Shown here: piece by piece, positions 1 to 8,395 of the stretch
How positions within the stretch are numbered: the stretch's first letter is position 1
Layout of the letters: each line of letters opens with the position of its first letter
Assembly: GCF_003287735.1 (NCBI RefSeq)
Contig: NZ_NSCM01000038.1
Coordinates: 1 to 48,727, forward strand
DNA length: 48,727 nt
DNA from: Photorhabdus bodei
GTDB taxonomy: Bacteria > Pseudomonadota > Gammaproteobacteria > Enterobacterales > Enterobacteriaceae
Direction of reading: 5' to 3'
Made by a program: the position numbers and the translations under genes
Notes under the pieces: generated by a model
Database searches by the model: none
What the model saw: the letters and a program-made list of their open reading frames with translations, nothing else
Told to the model about the DNA's origin: nothing

Positions 1-67
1 TATCACGACAGGTGTGATGGAGGTGTTCGAGTTCGGCTTTTTGTTCATCGGTAATGAATATTTTCAT
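1..67 (-). CDS. IS630-family transposase, N-terminal fragment cut by window edge
   Basis: Only the first 22 codons are inside the window, read on the minus strand from an ATG at 67-65. The peptide starts MKIFITDEQKAELEHLH, which resembles the N-termini of IS630-like transposases that are common in Photorhabdus and Xenorhabdus. The rest of the gene lies beyond base 1, so completeness cannot be judged. Identification rests on a short stretch. Confidence 0.5.
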   Translation of the reverse strand, partial: MKIFITDEQKAELEHLHHTCRD

Positions 68-239
68 GACTGGTACAATGATCCTTATTTTGGGAAAAAT
101 CAAGCATCTTCAATGATTACGGGTATAGTAGTTCTATAATAGTTAAAGAGTATCTTTAATTAAGTGGTAATACTGTTTTTGAAAATATTTATATGCAAGT
201 TGAGTATATTTTATTTAAATTTTAATGAGGAAAATAAAT

Positions 240-641
240 ATGTCTAAAATAACCATTGTTGTTGATTCAGATGAGCAGAAAGCAGAATTTTATTCTAATT
301 CTCCTGTTCCAGTATATAAAGATTTAAATGCAGTTGGTCCTTTGAGTGATCTGACTATATCACCTCATGCTAGTGTGGAAGTATTTAGAATAGATACACC
401 AGTAATTCCAGAATCCAGAAGCTCTCTGAGAGTTGTAAATACAGGGCTATCAAATAGTGTTACGGCTAAATTTTACTGGTCTCATAGTTTTACCTCTGAA
501 TGGTTTGAGTCTGGTTCTATCGATGTAGGATTAGGAGAAGATAAGGTGTTAAACGTGCCTAGCAACTCTTTTTATTATAGTAAATTTGTTATCTATAATA
601 ATACGGATAAAGTTGCTTATGTGACGGCAAATTTGGTTTAA
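240..641 (+). CDS. Hypothetical 133-aa protein, predicted beta-rich
   Basis: I do not recognise this family. The start at 240 is preferred over an in-frame ATG at 225 because a GAGG Shine-Dalgarno at 227-230 sits nine bases upstream of it. There is no signal peptide and no membrane segment. The sequence is rich in Val, Ser, Thr, Tyr and Phe in alternating patterns, with many Asn/Asp turns, which suggests a small beta-sandwich. Base composition is AT-rich compared with the core genes nearby. It stands alone, downstream of an IS630-type transposase start and just before an ERIC repeat, so it is probably accessory. It could be a secreted-effector-like or lectin-like protein, but nothing in the sequence proves that. 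Confidence 0.6.
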   Translation: MSKITIVVDSDEQKAEFYSNSPVPVYKDLNAVGPLSDLTISPHASVEVFRIDTPVIPESRSSLRVVNTGLSNSVTAKFYWSHSFTSEWFESGSIDVGLGEDKVLNVPSNSFYYSKFVIYNNTDKVAYVTANLV

Positions 642-690
642 ACATCTTATTTTAATTGAAGGGTTCCATTATGCATACAGAAAATGTTTT

Positions 691-815
691 ATACCCTATG
701 GATTTCAAGATGCATCACGGCGGCAAGGGAGCGAATCCCCGGGAGCATAGATAACTATGTGACCGGGGTGAGTGAGTGCAGCCAACAAAGAGGCAACTTG
801 AAAGATGACGGATAT
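691..815. repeat. ERIC repeat, copy 1
   Basis: This 125-bp imperfect palindrome carries the ERIC core: gcgaatccccgggagc followed by gtgaccggggtgagtgag, then gcagccaac. Its ends are inverted repeats (ataccctatggatttcaag at the left; the complement of cttgaaagatgacggatat at the right). It lies between the orphan gene at 240-641 and the fis terminator. The short open frame running through it is a by-product of the repeat. Copies 2 and 3 lie at 21317 and 44142. Confidence 0.9.
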
Positions 816-992
816 AAACGCAGATTGATTTGCGGTTTGCGGAAATCTCTACCAAGAACAAAGGAAAGCGTTATGAATGACGAAAGCATTAGATTCTAAG
901 TTATATTTTATCAATACAGTTTCATGCAATGGCTAAAGAGCATTGCAATGCTGTTATTCCAGTAGCACCAATCCTCTACCGGTGAATTTGGC

Positions 993-1030
993 AAAAAAGG
1001 CACTTTACCAAGAGGTACAGCGCCTTTTTT
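993..1030 (-). terminator. Rho-independent terminator of dusB-fis
   Basis: AAAAAAGGC at 993-1001 pairs with GCCTTTTTT at 1022-1030. On the minus strand this gives a stem ending in a run of Ts, about 20 bases past the fis stop codon. It is placed as expected for the end of the dusB-fis transcript. Confidence 0.8.
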
Positions 1031-1051
1031 AATGAACTAACGGTTAATTAA

Positions 1052-1348
1052 TTAGTTCATGCCATATTTTTTCAATTTCTTACGCAGTGTGCCACGGTTG
1101 ATGCCCATCATCAGGGCAGCGCGCGTTTGGTTGCCACGGGTGTATTGCATCACCATGTCCAACAATGGCTGTTCCACTTCAGCCAATACCAACTCATACA
1201 GATCATTAACATCTTGACCGTTTAATTGAGCAAAATAGTTCTTCAGTGCTTGTTTAACTGAATCACGTAAAGGTTTTTGGGTTACCTGATCTTGTGAATT
1301 TACAGTAGCAACGGTTAGTACGTCAGAATTTACGCGTTGTTCGAACAT
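1052..1348 (-). CDS. fis: DNA-binding nucleoid protein Fis
   Basis: Fis bends DNA as a homodimer, activates rRNA and tRNA promoters and assists site-specific recombinases. The 98-aa product beginning MFEQRVNSDVL has the length of E. coli Fis and seems to differ by about one residue (Ala for Ser in VATVNSQ). The C-terminal helix-turn-helix (about residues 74-95, containing NQTRAALMMGINRGTLRKKL) is intact. The ATG at 1348 is chosen over a longer frame because it reproduces the family start exactly. It lies 25 bp downstream of dusB in the classic dusB-fis operon, transcribed from the promoter upstream of dusB. A terminator follows. Confidence 0.98.
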   Translation of the reverse strand: MFEQRVNSDVLTVATVNSQDQVTQKPLRDSVKQALKNYFAQLNGQDVNDLYELVLAEVEQPLLDMVMQYTRGNQTRAALMMGINRGTLRKKLKKYGMN

Positions 1349-1373
1349 AGTTCTGTCAGCTCTTTTCTTTATA

Positions 1374-2339
1374 TTACGCAAAATTTTCGAAATATGCCCC
1401 CAACACCTCCAGCTGTTCGCTGGCATCCTCTATGGTGTTGAATGTGCGCCGGAACTGGTCATCAGGAGCATGTTCCCGGAGATACCAGGATACATGCTTA
1501 CGTGCTATACGGGCTCCTTTGCCTGGACCATAAAAGTCGTGCAATTCCTGTATATGCTCGTTCATTAAACGCTGCACTTCGCCAATCGGCATCGGTGACA
1601 GCAGTTCTCCTGTTGCCAGATAGTGCTGGATTTCCCGGAAGATCCAGGGTCTTCCCTGAGCAGCGCGGCCTATCATCAGGGCATCAGCCCCGGTGTATTC
1701 AAGCACTGCTCTGGCCTTAAGCGGGTCAGTAATGTCACCATTGGCAATAACCGGGATGGCAACAGTCTGCTTAGCTGTCCGAATATTGTCGTACTCTGCC
1801 TCTCCGTTAAACAAACAGGCACGAGTCCTGCCGTGGATCGTCAGAGCTTGGATACCACAATGCTCGGCCAATTGGGCAATCTTTACACAGTTTCGTTCTT
1901 CTGGCGACCATCCAGTGCGGATTTTCAGCGTAACAGGAACATCTACTGCGTTTACAACGGCAGAAAGAATTTTTTCCACCAATTCAGGGTAACGTAGTAA
2001 AGCCGAACCTGCTAGCTTACGATTCACTTTCTTGGCTGGACACCCCATGTTGATATCAATGATCTGAGCACCATTAGCGACGTTGATCTTCGCTGCCGCT
2101 GCCATTTCATTGGGATCACTGCCAGCAATTTGCACGGAACGAATCCCCGGTTCGTCACTGTGAACCATACGTAGCCGGGATTTGTCTGTCTTCCAGACCT
2201 GTGGGTTGGAAGAAAGCATTTCCGATACTGTCATACCCGCACCCATTTTGTAACATAGTGACCGAAACGGGCGGTCAGTTATGCCAGCCATTGGGGCCGC
2301 AATAAGACAGTTTTTCAGCTGGTATTGTCCGATACGCAT
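1374..2339 (-). CDS. dusB: tRNA-dihydrouridine synthase B
   Basis: This flavoenzyme reduces uridine to dihydrouridine in tRNA using FMN and NADPH. Starting at 2339 (MRIGQYQLKN) gives 321 aa, the E. coli length. An ATG seven codons upstream (2360) is also possible. The N-terminal TIM barrel shows the FMN-site APMAGITDRPFR and the catalytic-cysteine motif NMGCPAKKV. The phosphate-binding region GADALMIGRAAQGRPWIF follows. It is the first gene of the fis operon. Its 5' side carries the conserved growth-rate-controlled fis promoter. Confidence 0.97.
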   Translation of the reverse strand: MRIGQYQLKNCLIAAPMAGITDRPFRSLCYKMGAGMTVSEMLSSNPQVWKTDKSRLRMVHSDEPGIRSVQIAGSDPNEMAAAAKINVANGAQIIDINMGCPAKKVNRKLAGSALLRYPELVEKILSAVVNAVDVPVTLKIRTGWSPEERNCVKIAQLAEHCGIQALTIHGRTRACLFNGEAEYDNIRTAKQTVAIPVIANGDITDPLKARAVLEYTGADALMIGRAAQGRPWIFREIQHYLATGELLSPMPIGEVQRLMNEHIQELHDFYGPGKGARIARKHVSWYLREHAPDDQFRRTFNTIEDASEQLEVLGAYFENFA

Positions 2340-2369
2340 AGACGAAGAAAGAGTGGCCATACTGTGACT

Positions 2370-2425
2370 GCAAGGGCGCGTATATTACGCATTTTTCGCA
2401 AAATATGAAAGGCCAAACTTTGAGC
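2370..2425 (-). promoter_or_regulatory. fis (dusB-fis) promoter with Fis-type site
   Basis: On the minus strand, a -35 element TTTCAT (2405-2410) and a -10 element TAATAT (2382-2387) are separated by 17 bp. A GC-rich discriminator (ACGCGCCC) follows. This arrangement matches the E. coli fis promoter closely. GCTCAAAGTTTGGCC at 2411-2425 fits the Fis consensus (G, AT-rich centre, C) and lies just upstream of the -35, as an autorepression site would. Control by ppGpp/DksA is known for E. coli fis and is inferred here from the discriminator. Confidence 0.85.
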
Positions 2426-2622
2426 AAATCGTCATTTGTCACAACTTTTTTCCAGCTTTTCTTCTGTGGTAAATATAATTATTCATAAATAACATGGTGT
2501 TATATGTTATTGGTAAAGTTTATCACTTAGGATTTTTCTACCAGCAAGTTTGCTGACAGCACGGATTATCATCAATAGGAGATCAAAATTTGCACTTGAA
2601 ATTATAACAAAATAAAATAATT

Positions 2623-3513
2623 TTAATTTGTTGTTATTTTTACCCCAGATATCCGGCACCATTCTTCCTGTTCCGCAACAGGATCGATTACAAATTTATC
2701 AGTATAGGCCTGAATAACACTTTCTGCTTGGTTCGTTAAAATGCCCGATAGACCTAACAGGCCACCCGGTTTTGGTAATGCGCCAATCACAGGGGCGAGT
2801 TCACGCAGAGGGCCTGCCAAAATATTAGCAATTACTACATCAGATTCAAGATCGGTTGGTGCATCTTTCGCCAAATATAGCGTTAAACGCTCCAGAACGC
2901 CATTACGTTCTGCGTTGTCTCGGCTGGCCTGAATAGCTTGTGGGTCGATATCGATGCCAATAGCGTGTGTTGCACCGAGCTTTAGCCCAGCAATTGCGAG
3001 TATGCCGGAGCCGCAACCAAAATCGATAACCGTTTTACCTTCCAGATTGAGGCTGTCTAGCCATTGCAGGCATAACGATGTGGTTGGGTGAGTACCTGTA
3101 CCAAAAGCCAGTCCAGGGTCTAGCATAACGTTGACAGCATCTGGATCAGGGACGTCGCGCCAGCTTGGACAGATCCATAAGCGATTGCCAAAACGCATTG
3201 GGTGGAAGTTATCCATCCATTCACGTTCCCAATCTTTGTCTTCCAACTGCTCGATCTTATGAATAAATCCTTTACCTAACTCGGGAACTTGTTCGAGCTG
3301 GCTGATCACGGCTTTCATATCGGTTTCAGCATCATACAGTCCGATGACATCAGTATCTCCCCATAAACGGGTCTCGCCCGGTAAAGGTTCGAATACAGGG
3401 TTATCGTGGCTGTCTTGAAAGGTGACGGAAACTGCGCCATTTTCCATTAGAGTATCTCCAAGGGATTCAGCGAGCTGTCCTGTGGTATTTAATCGAAGTT
3501 GTATCCAAGGCAT
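2623..3513 (-). CDS. prmA: Ribosomal protein L11 methyltransferase
   Basis: PrmA trimethylates ribosomal protein L11 using S-adenosylmethionine. The 296-aa protein is close to the E. coli length (293). It has the N-terminal L11-recognition domain (about residues 1-60, MPWIQLRLNTT) and a Rossmann methyltransferase domain with the AdoMet motif DFGCGSGILAIAGL near residue 165. The motif IANILAGPL follows near residue 230. A GGAG-like ribosome-binding site precedes the ATG. It lies 41 bp downstream of panF on the same strand, the order seen in E. coli. The gap to dusB carries the fis promoter, so prmA belongs to the upstream transcript. Confidence 0.96.
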   Translation of the reverse strand: MPWIQLRLNTTGQLAESLGDTLMENGAVSVTFQDSHDNPVFEPLPGETRLWGDTDVIGLYDAETDMKAVISQLEQVPELGKGFIHKIEQLEDKDWEREWMDNFHPMRFGNRLWICPSWRDVPDPDAVNVMLDPGLAFGTGTHPTTSLCLQWLDSLNLEGKTVIDFGCGSGILAIAGLKLGATHAIGIDIDPQAIQASRDNAERNGVLERLTLYLAKDAPTDLESDVVIANILAGPLRELAPVIGALPKPGGLLGLSGILTNQAESVIQAYTDKFVIDPVAEQEEWCRISGVKITTN

Positions 3514-3554
3514 AAAAAATTCTCCTTAATTGGAAACGAGTTAAAGTAACTCAC

Positions 3555-5000
3555 TTAATGAGATCTGATCACTTTTTGCGGTAATCGCTGACCGAGGGTA
3601 TTACCCATCCAAAAAGCCAACAAGCTAAGTAGTAATGATGGCACGATCGGATGGAAGCCCAATAGATGGATATTGAAACTAGCGAGCAGAGTGTAGCTTA
3701 TTGCCCCTGTAATCATCGAACTGACAGCGCCATAGGCATTGGCTTTTTCCCAATACAGGCCCAGTACTAATGGCCAGAGGAATACGGCCTGTAAGCCACC
3801 GAAGGCTAGTAGATTTAGCCAGATAATCATCTCGGGTGGGCGCCAGGCGGCTAAAAGTAGCAACAAACCAAGAATCAGGGTAGAAAAACTGGAAATTCGG
3901 GCCAGTCTTTTTTCCTGTACGATTTGTTGTGGAAACAGGTTTAGGTAGAGATCTTTGACGATTGTGGCGGAAGATTGCAGCAGTTGTGCATTAATTGTGG
4001 ACATAATGGCGGCCATCGGCGCGGCTAGAAAAATTCCAGCAGCGAATGGTGGCAATACAGTGATCATCAATGTTGGGATCACCTGATCGGGAATGGTCAG
4101 ATCAGGAATAATGGCTCGACCAATTGCGCCTGCTAGGTGCATACCAAACATGAGGATCGTCATGACGATGGTTCCGATGATGATCCCACGGTGAACAGCT
4201 TTGCTATCGCGGTAGGAGATGCAACGAACGGCAGTATGAGGTAATCCAATTACCCCAAAACAGACCAGTATCCAGAACGATGCCATGAAAGGTCCGCTAA
4301 GGATATGGTCTGCGCCTTGTGGGGAAACCAGCTCAGGATTAATTGTTCGTAATGTGGTGACCGCCTCTGACAGACCTCCTGCCTTATAGATAATCGCCAC
4401 CAGCAGTAGAACAGTGCCCAGCAACATTACCAGCCCTTGTAGGGCATCATTGAGGACACTCGCTCTGAACCCCCCAAATGCGGTATAGAGAGCGATAGAG
4501 ATACCGAAAATCATTAATCCGGTGCCATAAGGGATACCCGCGGCAGTTTCTAGCAGGCGTGCGCCCCCAATAAACTGAACGGTCATCGCGCCAATAAAAG
4601 CGACTAAAAGACTTAGGCTGGCAAACCAAACCAGAAAACGACTTCCATAACGGGCATACAACATGTCATTAAGAGTGACGGCATTATAGCGACGGGCAAG
4701 AATGGCAAATTTTTTACCTAACACACTCAGGGAAAGCCATATTGCCGGCAACTGAATTAGCGATAGTAATACCCATCCCAAACCATATTTATAGGCTGCT
4801 CCTGGCCCGCCGATGAATGAGCTGGCACTGATATAGGTGGCAGTAATGGTCATTGCCAATACAAAGCCGCCCATTGAACGGTTGCCAAGGAAATACTCAG
4901 TCAGGAAGGTGCCTTTCTGGTGGCGTCGATAAGCGTAAACTGACAGGAGAAATACCAATGCAAGATAGCCAAGCAGAGGTAAAATAACTTCACTTTGCAT
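3555..5000 (-). CDS. panF: Sodium/pantothenate symporter
   Basis: PanF imports pantothenate, the coenzyme A precursor, with sodium across the inner membrane. The 481-aa protein is a member of the sodium:solute symporter family with about 12-13 hydrophobic segments. Family-typical stretches include ATYISASSFIGGPGAAYKYG near residue 55 and AAPMAAIMSTINAQLLQSSA near residue 330. The ATG at 5000 is preferred over one at 5006 because GGAGG lies about six bases upstream of 5000 but directly abuts 5006. The gene overlaps the end of yhdT by 11 bp, so the two are probably translationally coupled. Confidence 0.95.
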   Translation of the reverse strand: MQSEVILPLLGYLALVFLLSVYAYRRHQKGTFLTEYFLGNRSMGGFVLAMTITATYISASSFIGGPGAAYKYGLGWVLLSLIQLPAIWLSLSVLGKKFAILARRYNAVTLNDMLYARYGSRFLVWFASLSLLVAFIGAMTVQFIGGARLLETAAGIPYGTGLMIFGISIALYTAFGGFRASVLNDALQGLVMLLGTVLLLVAIIYKAGGLSEAVTTLRTINPELVSPQGADHILSGPFMASFWILVCFGVIGLPHTAVRCISYRDSKAVHRGIIIGTIVMTILMFGMHLAGAIGRAIIPDLTIPDQVIPTLMITVLPPFAAGIFLAAPMAAIMSTINAQLLQSSATIVKDLYLNLFPQQIVQEKRLARISSFSTLILGLLLLLAAWRPPEMIIWLNLLAFGGLQAVFLWPLVLGLYWEKANAYGAVSSMITGAISYTLLASFNIHLLGFHPIVPSLLLSLLAFWMGNTLGQRLPQKVIRSH

Positions 5001-5232
5001 TCTCATCCTCCAGCGGGACTTCTTTGAAAATAAACTTCACCATTAACCAGCAGAGGATAATGAATACAACTGGTAGTAACAAACATGCCATTTCAAACCA
5101 GCGAGGTAAGCCGGTGACACCGGGAGCATCACTGGGTAAATAGGCTGTCAATAGCCAGCCAATAAGATAAGCAAGCGTTAGGAACACGGCCCAAAGTGCT
5201 TCTTTATGGGATTGAACAAATCGTCTGTCCAT
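4990..5232 (-). CDS. yhdT: YhdT family small membrane protein (DUF997)
   Basis: This 80-aa protein has two hydrophobic segments (about residues 12-32 and 45-67) and matches E. coli YhdT over its full length, including PRWFEMACLL and the acidic tail VPLEDEN. Its function is unknown; constant linkage to panF suggests an accessory role in pantothenate uptake, which is inference. In E. coli it directly follows accC. Here the accessory island 5233-14300 separates them, so yhdT-panF-prmA must use a promoter inside the island or just upstream of yhdT. Confidence 0.92.
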   Translation of the reverse strand: MDRRFVQSHKEALWAVFLTLAYLIGWLLTAYLPSDAPGVTGLPRWFEMACLLLPVVFIILCWLMVKFIFKEVPLEDENAK

Positions 5233-5360
5233 TCGTTCTTCCGGTAATTAAATAAGATGGGAAGGGAAGGATTGTACGGCAAGATGCGAATTCATTCAGG
5301 AAAAATGTGATATGTGGTTAATAGCCTGAGTTTTGTTTAAAAATAGCAACGGACAAAAAA

Positions 5361-5615
5361 AGAGAGAATGAAATTGAAGGGAAAGTGAAGAGCATTACGC
5401 TATCCCGAACAGCTACGGGAAAATATTTCGCCGCTATCCTTTGTGACGATGGCAAGGATGCGCCGGAAAAGCCGGGCTTTATCACCTGCGTGACAGGGTG
5501 TGATTACAGGCGGCGGGATTCGTCGTTTCTGCCCACGTAAATCCGTCATATCGACGGTGGCGGCCTGAGAAGTGGGAAGCCTTGCCGTTTACGGAGGAGC
5601 AGTCACCAGCAATAT
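5361..5615 (+). pseudogene. IS200/IS605-family tnpB (orfB) relic A
   Basis: In one plus frame from 5361 the translation contains KVKSITLSRTATGKYFAAIL and then DAPEKPGFIT, typical of the central part of TnpB proteins. The frame then runs out at a stop. After an apparent internal deletion, a C-terminal piece appears near 5572-5615 (GSLAVYGGAVTS). The DNA around this tail (gggaagccttgccgtttacgg) recurs almost exactly in relic B near 30000. The RuvC catalytic region and zinc finger are missing. It is dead as a nuclease gene. Confidence 0.75.
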
Positions 5616-6234
5616 ATTTAAGCAGCGCAGAGTCAACGTCTTCAAAGGTATTGACGTTAACTACGGTATAATCGCGACCGTTAATTTGACTGATGACAAC
5701 AGGCGCTGCTCCGTACTGACGAATGATGTCCAGACAGCATTGTGCTTGGTACAAAAAGGGCAAGTACATGTTCGTGCTGGAATTTCAAAATGATTTTTTT
5801 AGTATTATATGTTGTGTTTTGTGTTTTTTTTATTCATTTTTGAACTTAAATTCTATGTTTTTTTGTTTGCTAAAAGTGATGTTGGTGTTACTATTTTTTT
5901 AATTAATATTTACATGAATTTATTTTTGTAAAAGTTAATTATTAAAGAAGTTGTGTAAAAGTATCTCAATACTTGGAGGGGGTATTTATAGAGTAAAAAA
6001 TTATTAATCTAAAGCATGGGTGGGATTTTGTCTTTATGTTGTTATAAAGAGTTCTTAATTCTTGCAGCACAAGATAATATGCAAAGTAATTTGTTGTTCT
6101 TACATGCAAGGTATTGGTTTTTTCATTAAATAAGTGATTGTGTGCATTTAATGTAAATTTAACTGGTACATGACTTTTATTTTATACGGAATTTATTCAG
6201 GGATAATGTTTATTATATTGATTGGTTATGGTCC
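5616..6234. other. AT-rich upstream region of the six-gene operon
   Basis: No supported gene is seen. The bases 5821-5880 contain only 12 G or C of 60. A minus-strand frame at 5482-5769 reaches into this stretch but overlaps the tnpB relic and resembles nothing I know. The region must hold the promoter for the operon starting at 6235 if that operon has its own, but no pair of boxes stands out from the AT-rich background. AT-rich DNA of this type is a usual target of H-NS silencing (inference). Confidence 0.5.
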
Positions 6235-7464
6235 ATGAAAAATAAATCTTTATTATTTGTCGTTTTAATGGCTTTTCTTTCTATGGGGGGGTTGGTTTCA
6301 TCGGATATATTTCTACCCGCCTTGAGTAAGATGGGAAACTATTATCACGTTAGCGAATCTAGTATACAAAGTACAATAACTATATTTCTATTTGGTATAG
6401 CCTTTTCTCAACTTATTTATGGGCCATTAAGTGATTGTTTAGGAAGAAAAACGGTTCTTATTTCTGGGATGATTATATGGTTGATTTCAACAATCGGTAT
6501 TTTTTACAGTACACATATTAGTGAGTTACTATTATTGCGTTTATTTCAGGGAATAGGCGCTTGTGCTGGTATTACATTAAGTCGTGCCATTATTAGTGAT
6601 CTGATGGAGAAAGAAGAGGCAGCCAATTTGTATCTGATTATTTTCCCTTTTGTGGGAATGTCACCCGCTATCGCACCAATGATCGGCGGTATGTTAAGTG
6701 AATATTATGGCTGGAGATCCTGTTTTTTATTTCTTACTTTATTTATAACAGTCACGCTTATATTGTGCTTGCTAGTTCTGAAAGAATCACTACCAATAAA
6801 TAAACGCCAAAAATTAAGTATTAAAAATGTATTGGTTAGTACTTACCAAGTGATAATAAATAAAGAATTTCTTTACTATGCAGCAATACCTTGCTTCGCT
6901 TATACGGCATATTTTTCTTATTTGATTGAATCTCCATTTATTCTTACCGCTATGGGATTACCAGAAAAATATGTTGGTTACACCTATATAATGCTCTCTT
7001 TAAGTTATGTGTTGGGTAATCTTATTGCTAAAAAATTAAGTCGCCGTCAGGGCGTGAGAAAGACAATTTCTCATGGTTATCTCATCTTTGTTGTTGGAGG
7101 TATTGCTTTCACAATACAAATGTTTTTTAGTTCCTACCCATTGATAACTTCTGTGCTAACAATATCAGTATTGACTTTCGGTAATGGTTTTTTATTGCCA
7201 CTAGGTACTGCATCGGCAATTGCCACGCATTCTCAAGCGGCTGGGACAGCTTCCGGCGTAATGGGAACATTGCAATTAGGTAGTGCAGGACTGGCATCAT
7301 TGTTTATTGGTTATATATCTCACCATGAACCTATTAAAGTGGCATCTATCATCACAGTTGTTTCTTTGGTCGGTAGTATTATTTATATAACGGGTAATAG
7401 AGGCGGTAAAGAAATAAGTAGAAAACAAACAATAGAAACTAAAATAGGAATGAAAAATGGTTAA
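6235..7464 (+). CDS. MFS multidrug-type efflux transporter (Bcr/CflA-like)
   Basis: This 409-aa inner-membrane protein has 12 predicted hydrophobic segments and the hallmarks of the DHA1 drug:proton antiporters. These are motif A GPLSDCLGRK near residue 63, the RLFQGIGACAG signature near residue 103 and the antiporter-type motif SPAIAPMIGGML near residue 143. It resembles Bcr/CflA exporters, which expel bicyclomycin, sulfonamides and small acids. The ribosome-binding site is weak. It is the first gene of the island operon and overlaps the next gene by 8 bp. That position suggests it exports the product of the enzymes that follow, or protects the cell from it. The substrate is unknown. Confidence 0.85.
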   Translation: MKNKSLLFVVLMAFLSMGGLVSSDIFLPALSKMGNYYHVSESSIQSTITIFLFGIAFSQLIYGPLSDCLGRKTVLISGMIIWLISTIGIFYSTHISELLLLRLFQGIGACAGITLSRAIISDLMEKEEAANLYLIIFPFVGMSPAIAPMIGGMLSEYYGWRSCFLFLTLFITVTLILCLLVLKESLPINKRQKLSIKNVLVSTYQVIINKEFLYYAAIPCFAYTAYFSYLIESPFILTAMGLPEKYVGYTYIMLSLSYVLGNLIAKKLSRRQGVRKTISHGYLIFVVGGIAFTIQMFFSSYPLITSVLTISVLTFGNGFLLPLGTASAIATHSQAAGTASGVMGTLQLGSAGLASLFIGYISHHEPIKVASIITVVSLVGSIIYITGNRGGKEISRKQTIETKIGMKNG

Positions 7465-8395
7465 TAATATAGATGTCACATTACGTGATGGTGGATACCT
7501 GAATAATTTTAATTTTACAACAGAATACGCTATCAAGCATGTTGAAGCGTTGACTAAAAGTGGTGTGGAATGGTTTGAAATCGGTTATCGCAATGGTTCT
7601 TTCAAACCTATCTCTAATATTGGCCTAACAGGTATGTCTCCGGATAGTTATATCCGAGATATTCATCAATCGGTACCTGAGGCAAGATTGGTAGTCATTG
7701 CTCATCCTCACAATATCAATGCTGATGATATTTATGCAATGAAGATGAATGGCGTTAGTTTGCTTAGGTTATGTATTAAAGCTGATAACCCGCAGCCATG
7801 CTTAGGGTTGTGCGAGATTGCTCGAACTACTGGAATGGCTGTGGGTATTAATTTTACACGAGTGAGTCAGCTCTCTATCAGTAAAATTATTGAAGTTGCT
7901 AAACAGTGTGAACAAGCGGGTGCTGATATTATTTACCTAGCGGATTCAAATGGTAGTTTGTTCCCTGAACAGGTAGCGCAGATGTTTTATAGGTTAAAGT
8001 CTGCCACGCAATTGCAATTGGGATTCCATCCTCATGATAATTTGGGTCTTGCCACAGCGAACAGTATTGAAGCTATGAGAGCTGGAGTCAATTTTATTGA
8101 TAGTTCTCTATCAGGGATGGGAAAAGGTGCCGGAAATCTCAATTTGGAAAGCTGGCTATCATTTCTCAATCTGAGCCAAAATAGTAAACAATATGACCTT
8201 GAACGAGTATTTAATCAACTCAATGAACTGCAATCCCATTGTTTTTTTGCCGCCTCCAGGCGCGATCTTATCGATATAATGATGGGTATGTACAATTTGA
8301 GTGTGGAGAATAAAACAGCTCTCGAAGAAGGGTTACGAAATGGTATTAATTATGCGTTTCAGGTTGTTAAATCTTTGCGAGGAGCAACGACATGA
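7457..8395 (+). CDS. HMGL-family aldolase (4-hydroxy-2-oxovalerate aldolase-like)
   Basis: This 312-aa DRE-TIM metallolyase-family protein carries DVTLRDGGY at residues 6-14, with the Arg-Asp pair (10-11) that binds substrate and metal. It also has LADSNG at 161-166, the metal-binding HPHDN (His191, His193) and GMGKGAGN at 220-227. These are closer to DmpG/MhpE aldolases than to isopropylmalate or homocitrate synthases, and there is no C-terminal LeuA regulatory domain. The catalytic His that follows the RDG motif in DmpG is replaced (Tyr14 in this alignment). Known relatives cleave or form 4-hydroxy-2-oxo acids from pyruvate and an aldehyde. A good AGGA site precedes the ATG, and its TGA overlaps the next ATG. 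Confidence 0.8.
   Translation: MVNNIDVTLRDGGYLNNFNFTTEYAIKHVEALTKSGVEWFEIGYRNGSFKPISNIGLTGMSPDSYIRDIHQSVPEARLVVIAHPHNINADDIYAMKMNGVSLLRLCIKADNPQPCLGLCEIARTTGMAVGINFTRVSQLSISKIIEVAKQCEQAGADIIYLADSNGSLFPEQVAQMFYRLKSATQLQLGFHPHDNLGLATANSIEAMRAGVNFIDSSLSGMGKGAGNLNLESWLSFLNLSQNSKQYDLERVFNQLNELQSHCFFAASRRDLIDIMMGMYNLSVENKTALEEGLRNGINYAFQVVKSLRGATT

Noticed and set aside
684..899. 71-codon plus-strand open frame
   Set aside because: It runs through ERIC copy 1; a similar frame appears in copy 2 (21313-21516) only because the repeats are alike.
1442..1997. Three plus-strand frames opposite dusB
   Set aside because: They are antisense to a well-conserved gene and have no family resemblance or ribosome-binding site.
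5482..5769. Minus-strand 95-codon frame with a fairly protein-like first half
   Set aside because: It overlaps the tnpB relic on the other strand and its second half is the complement of that relic. The first half could be a gene fragment, but I recognise no family.
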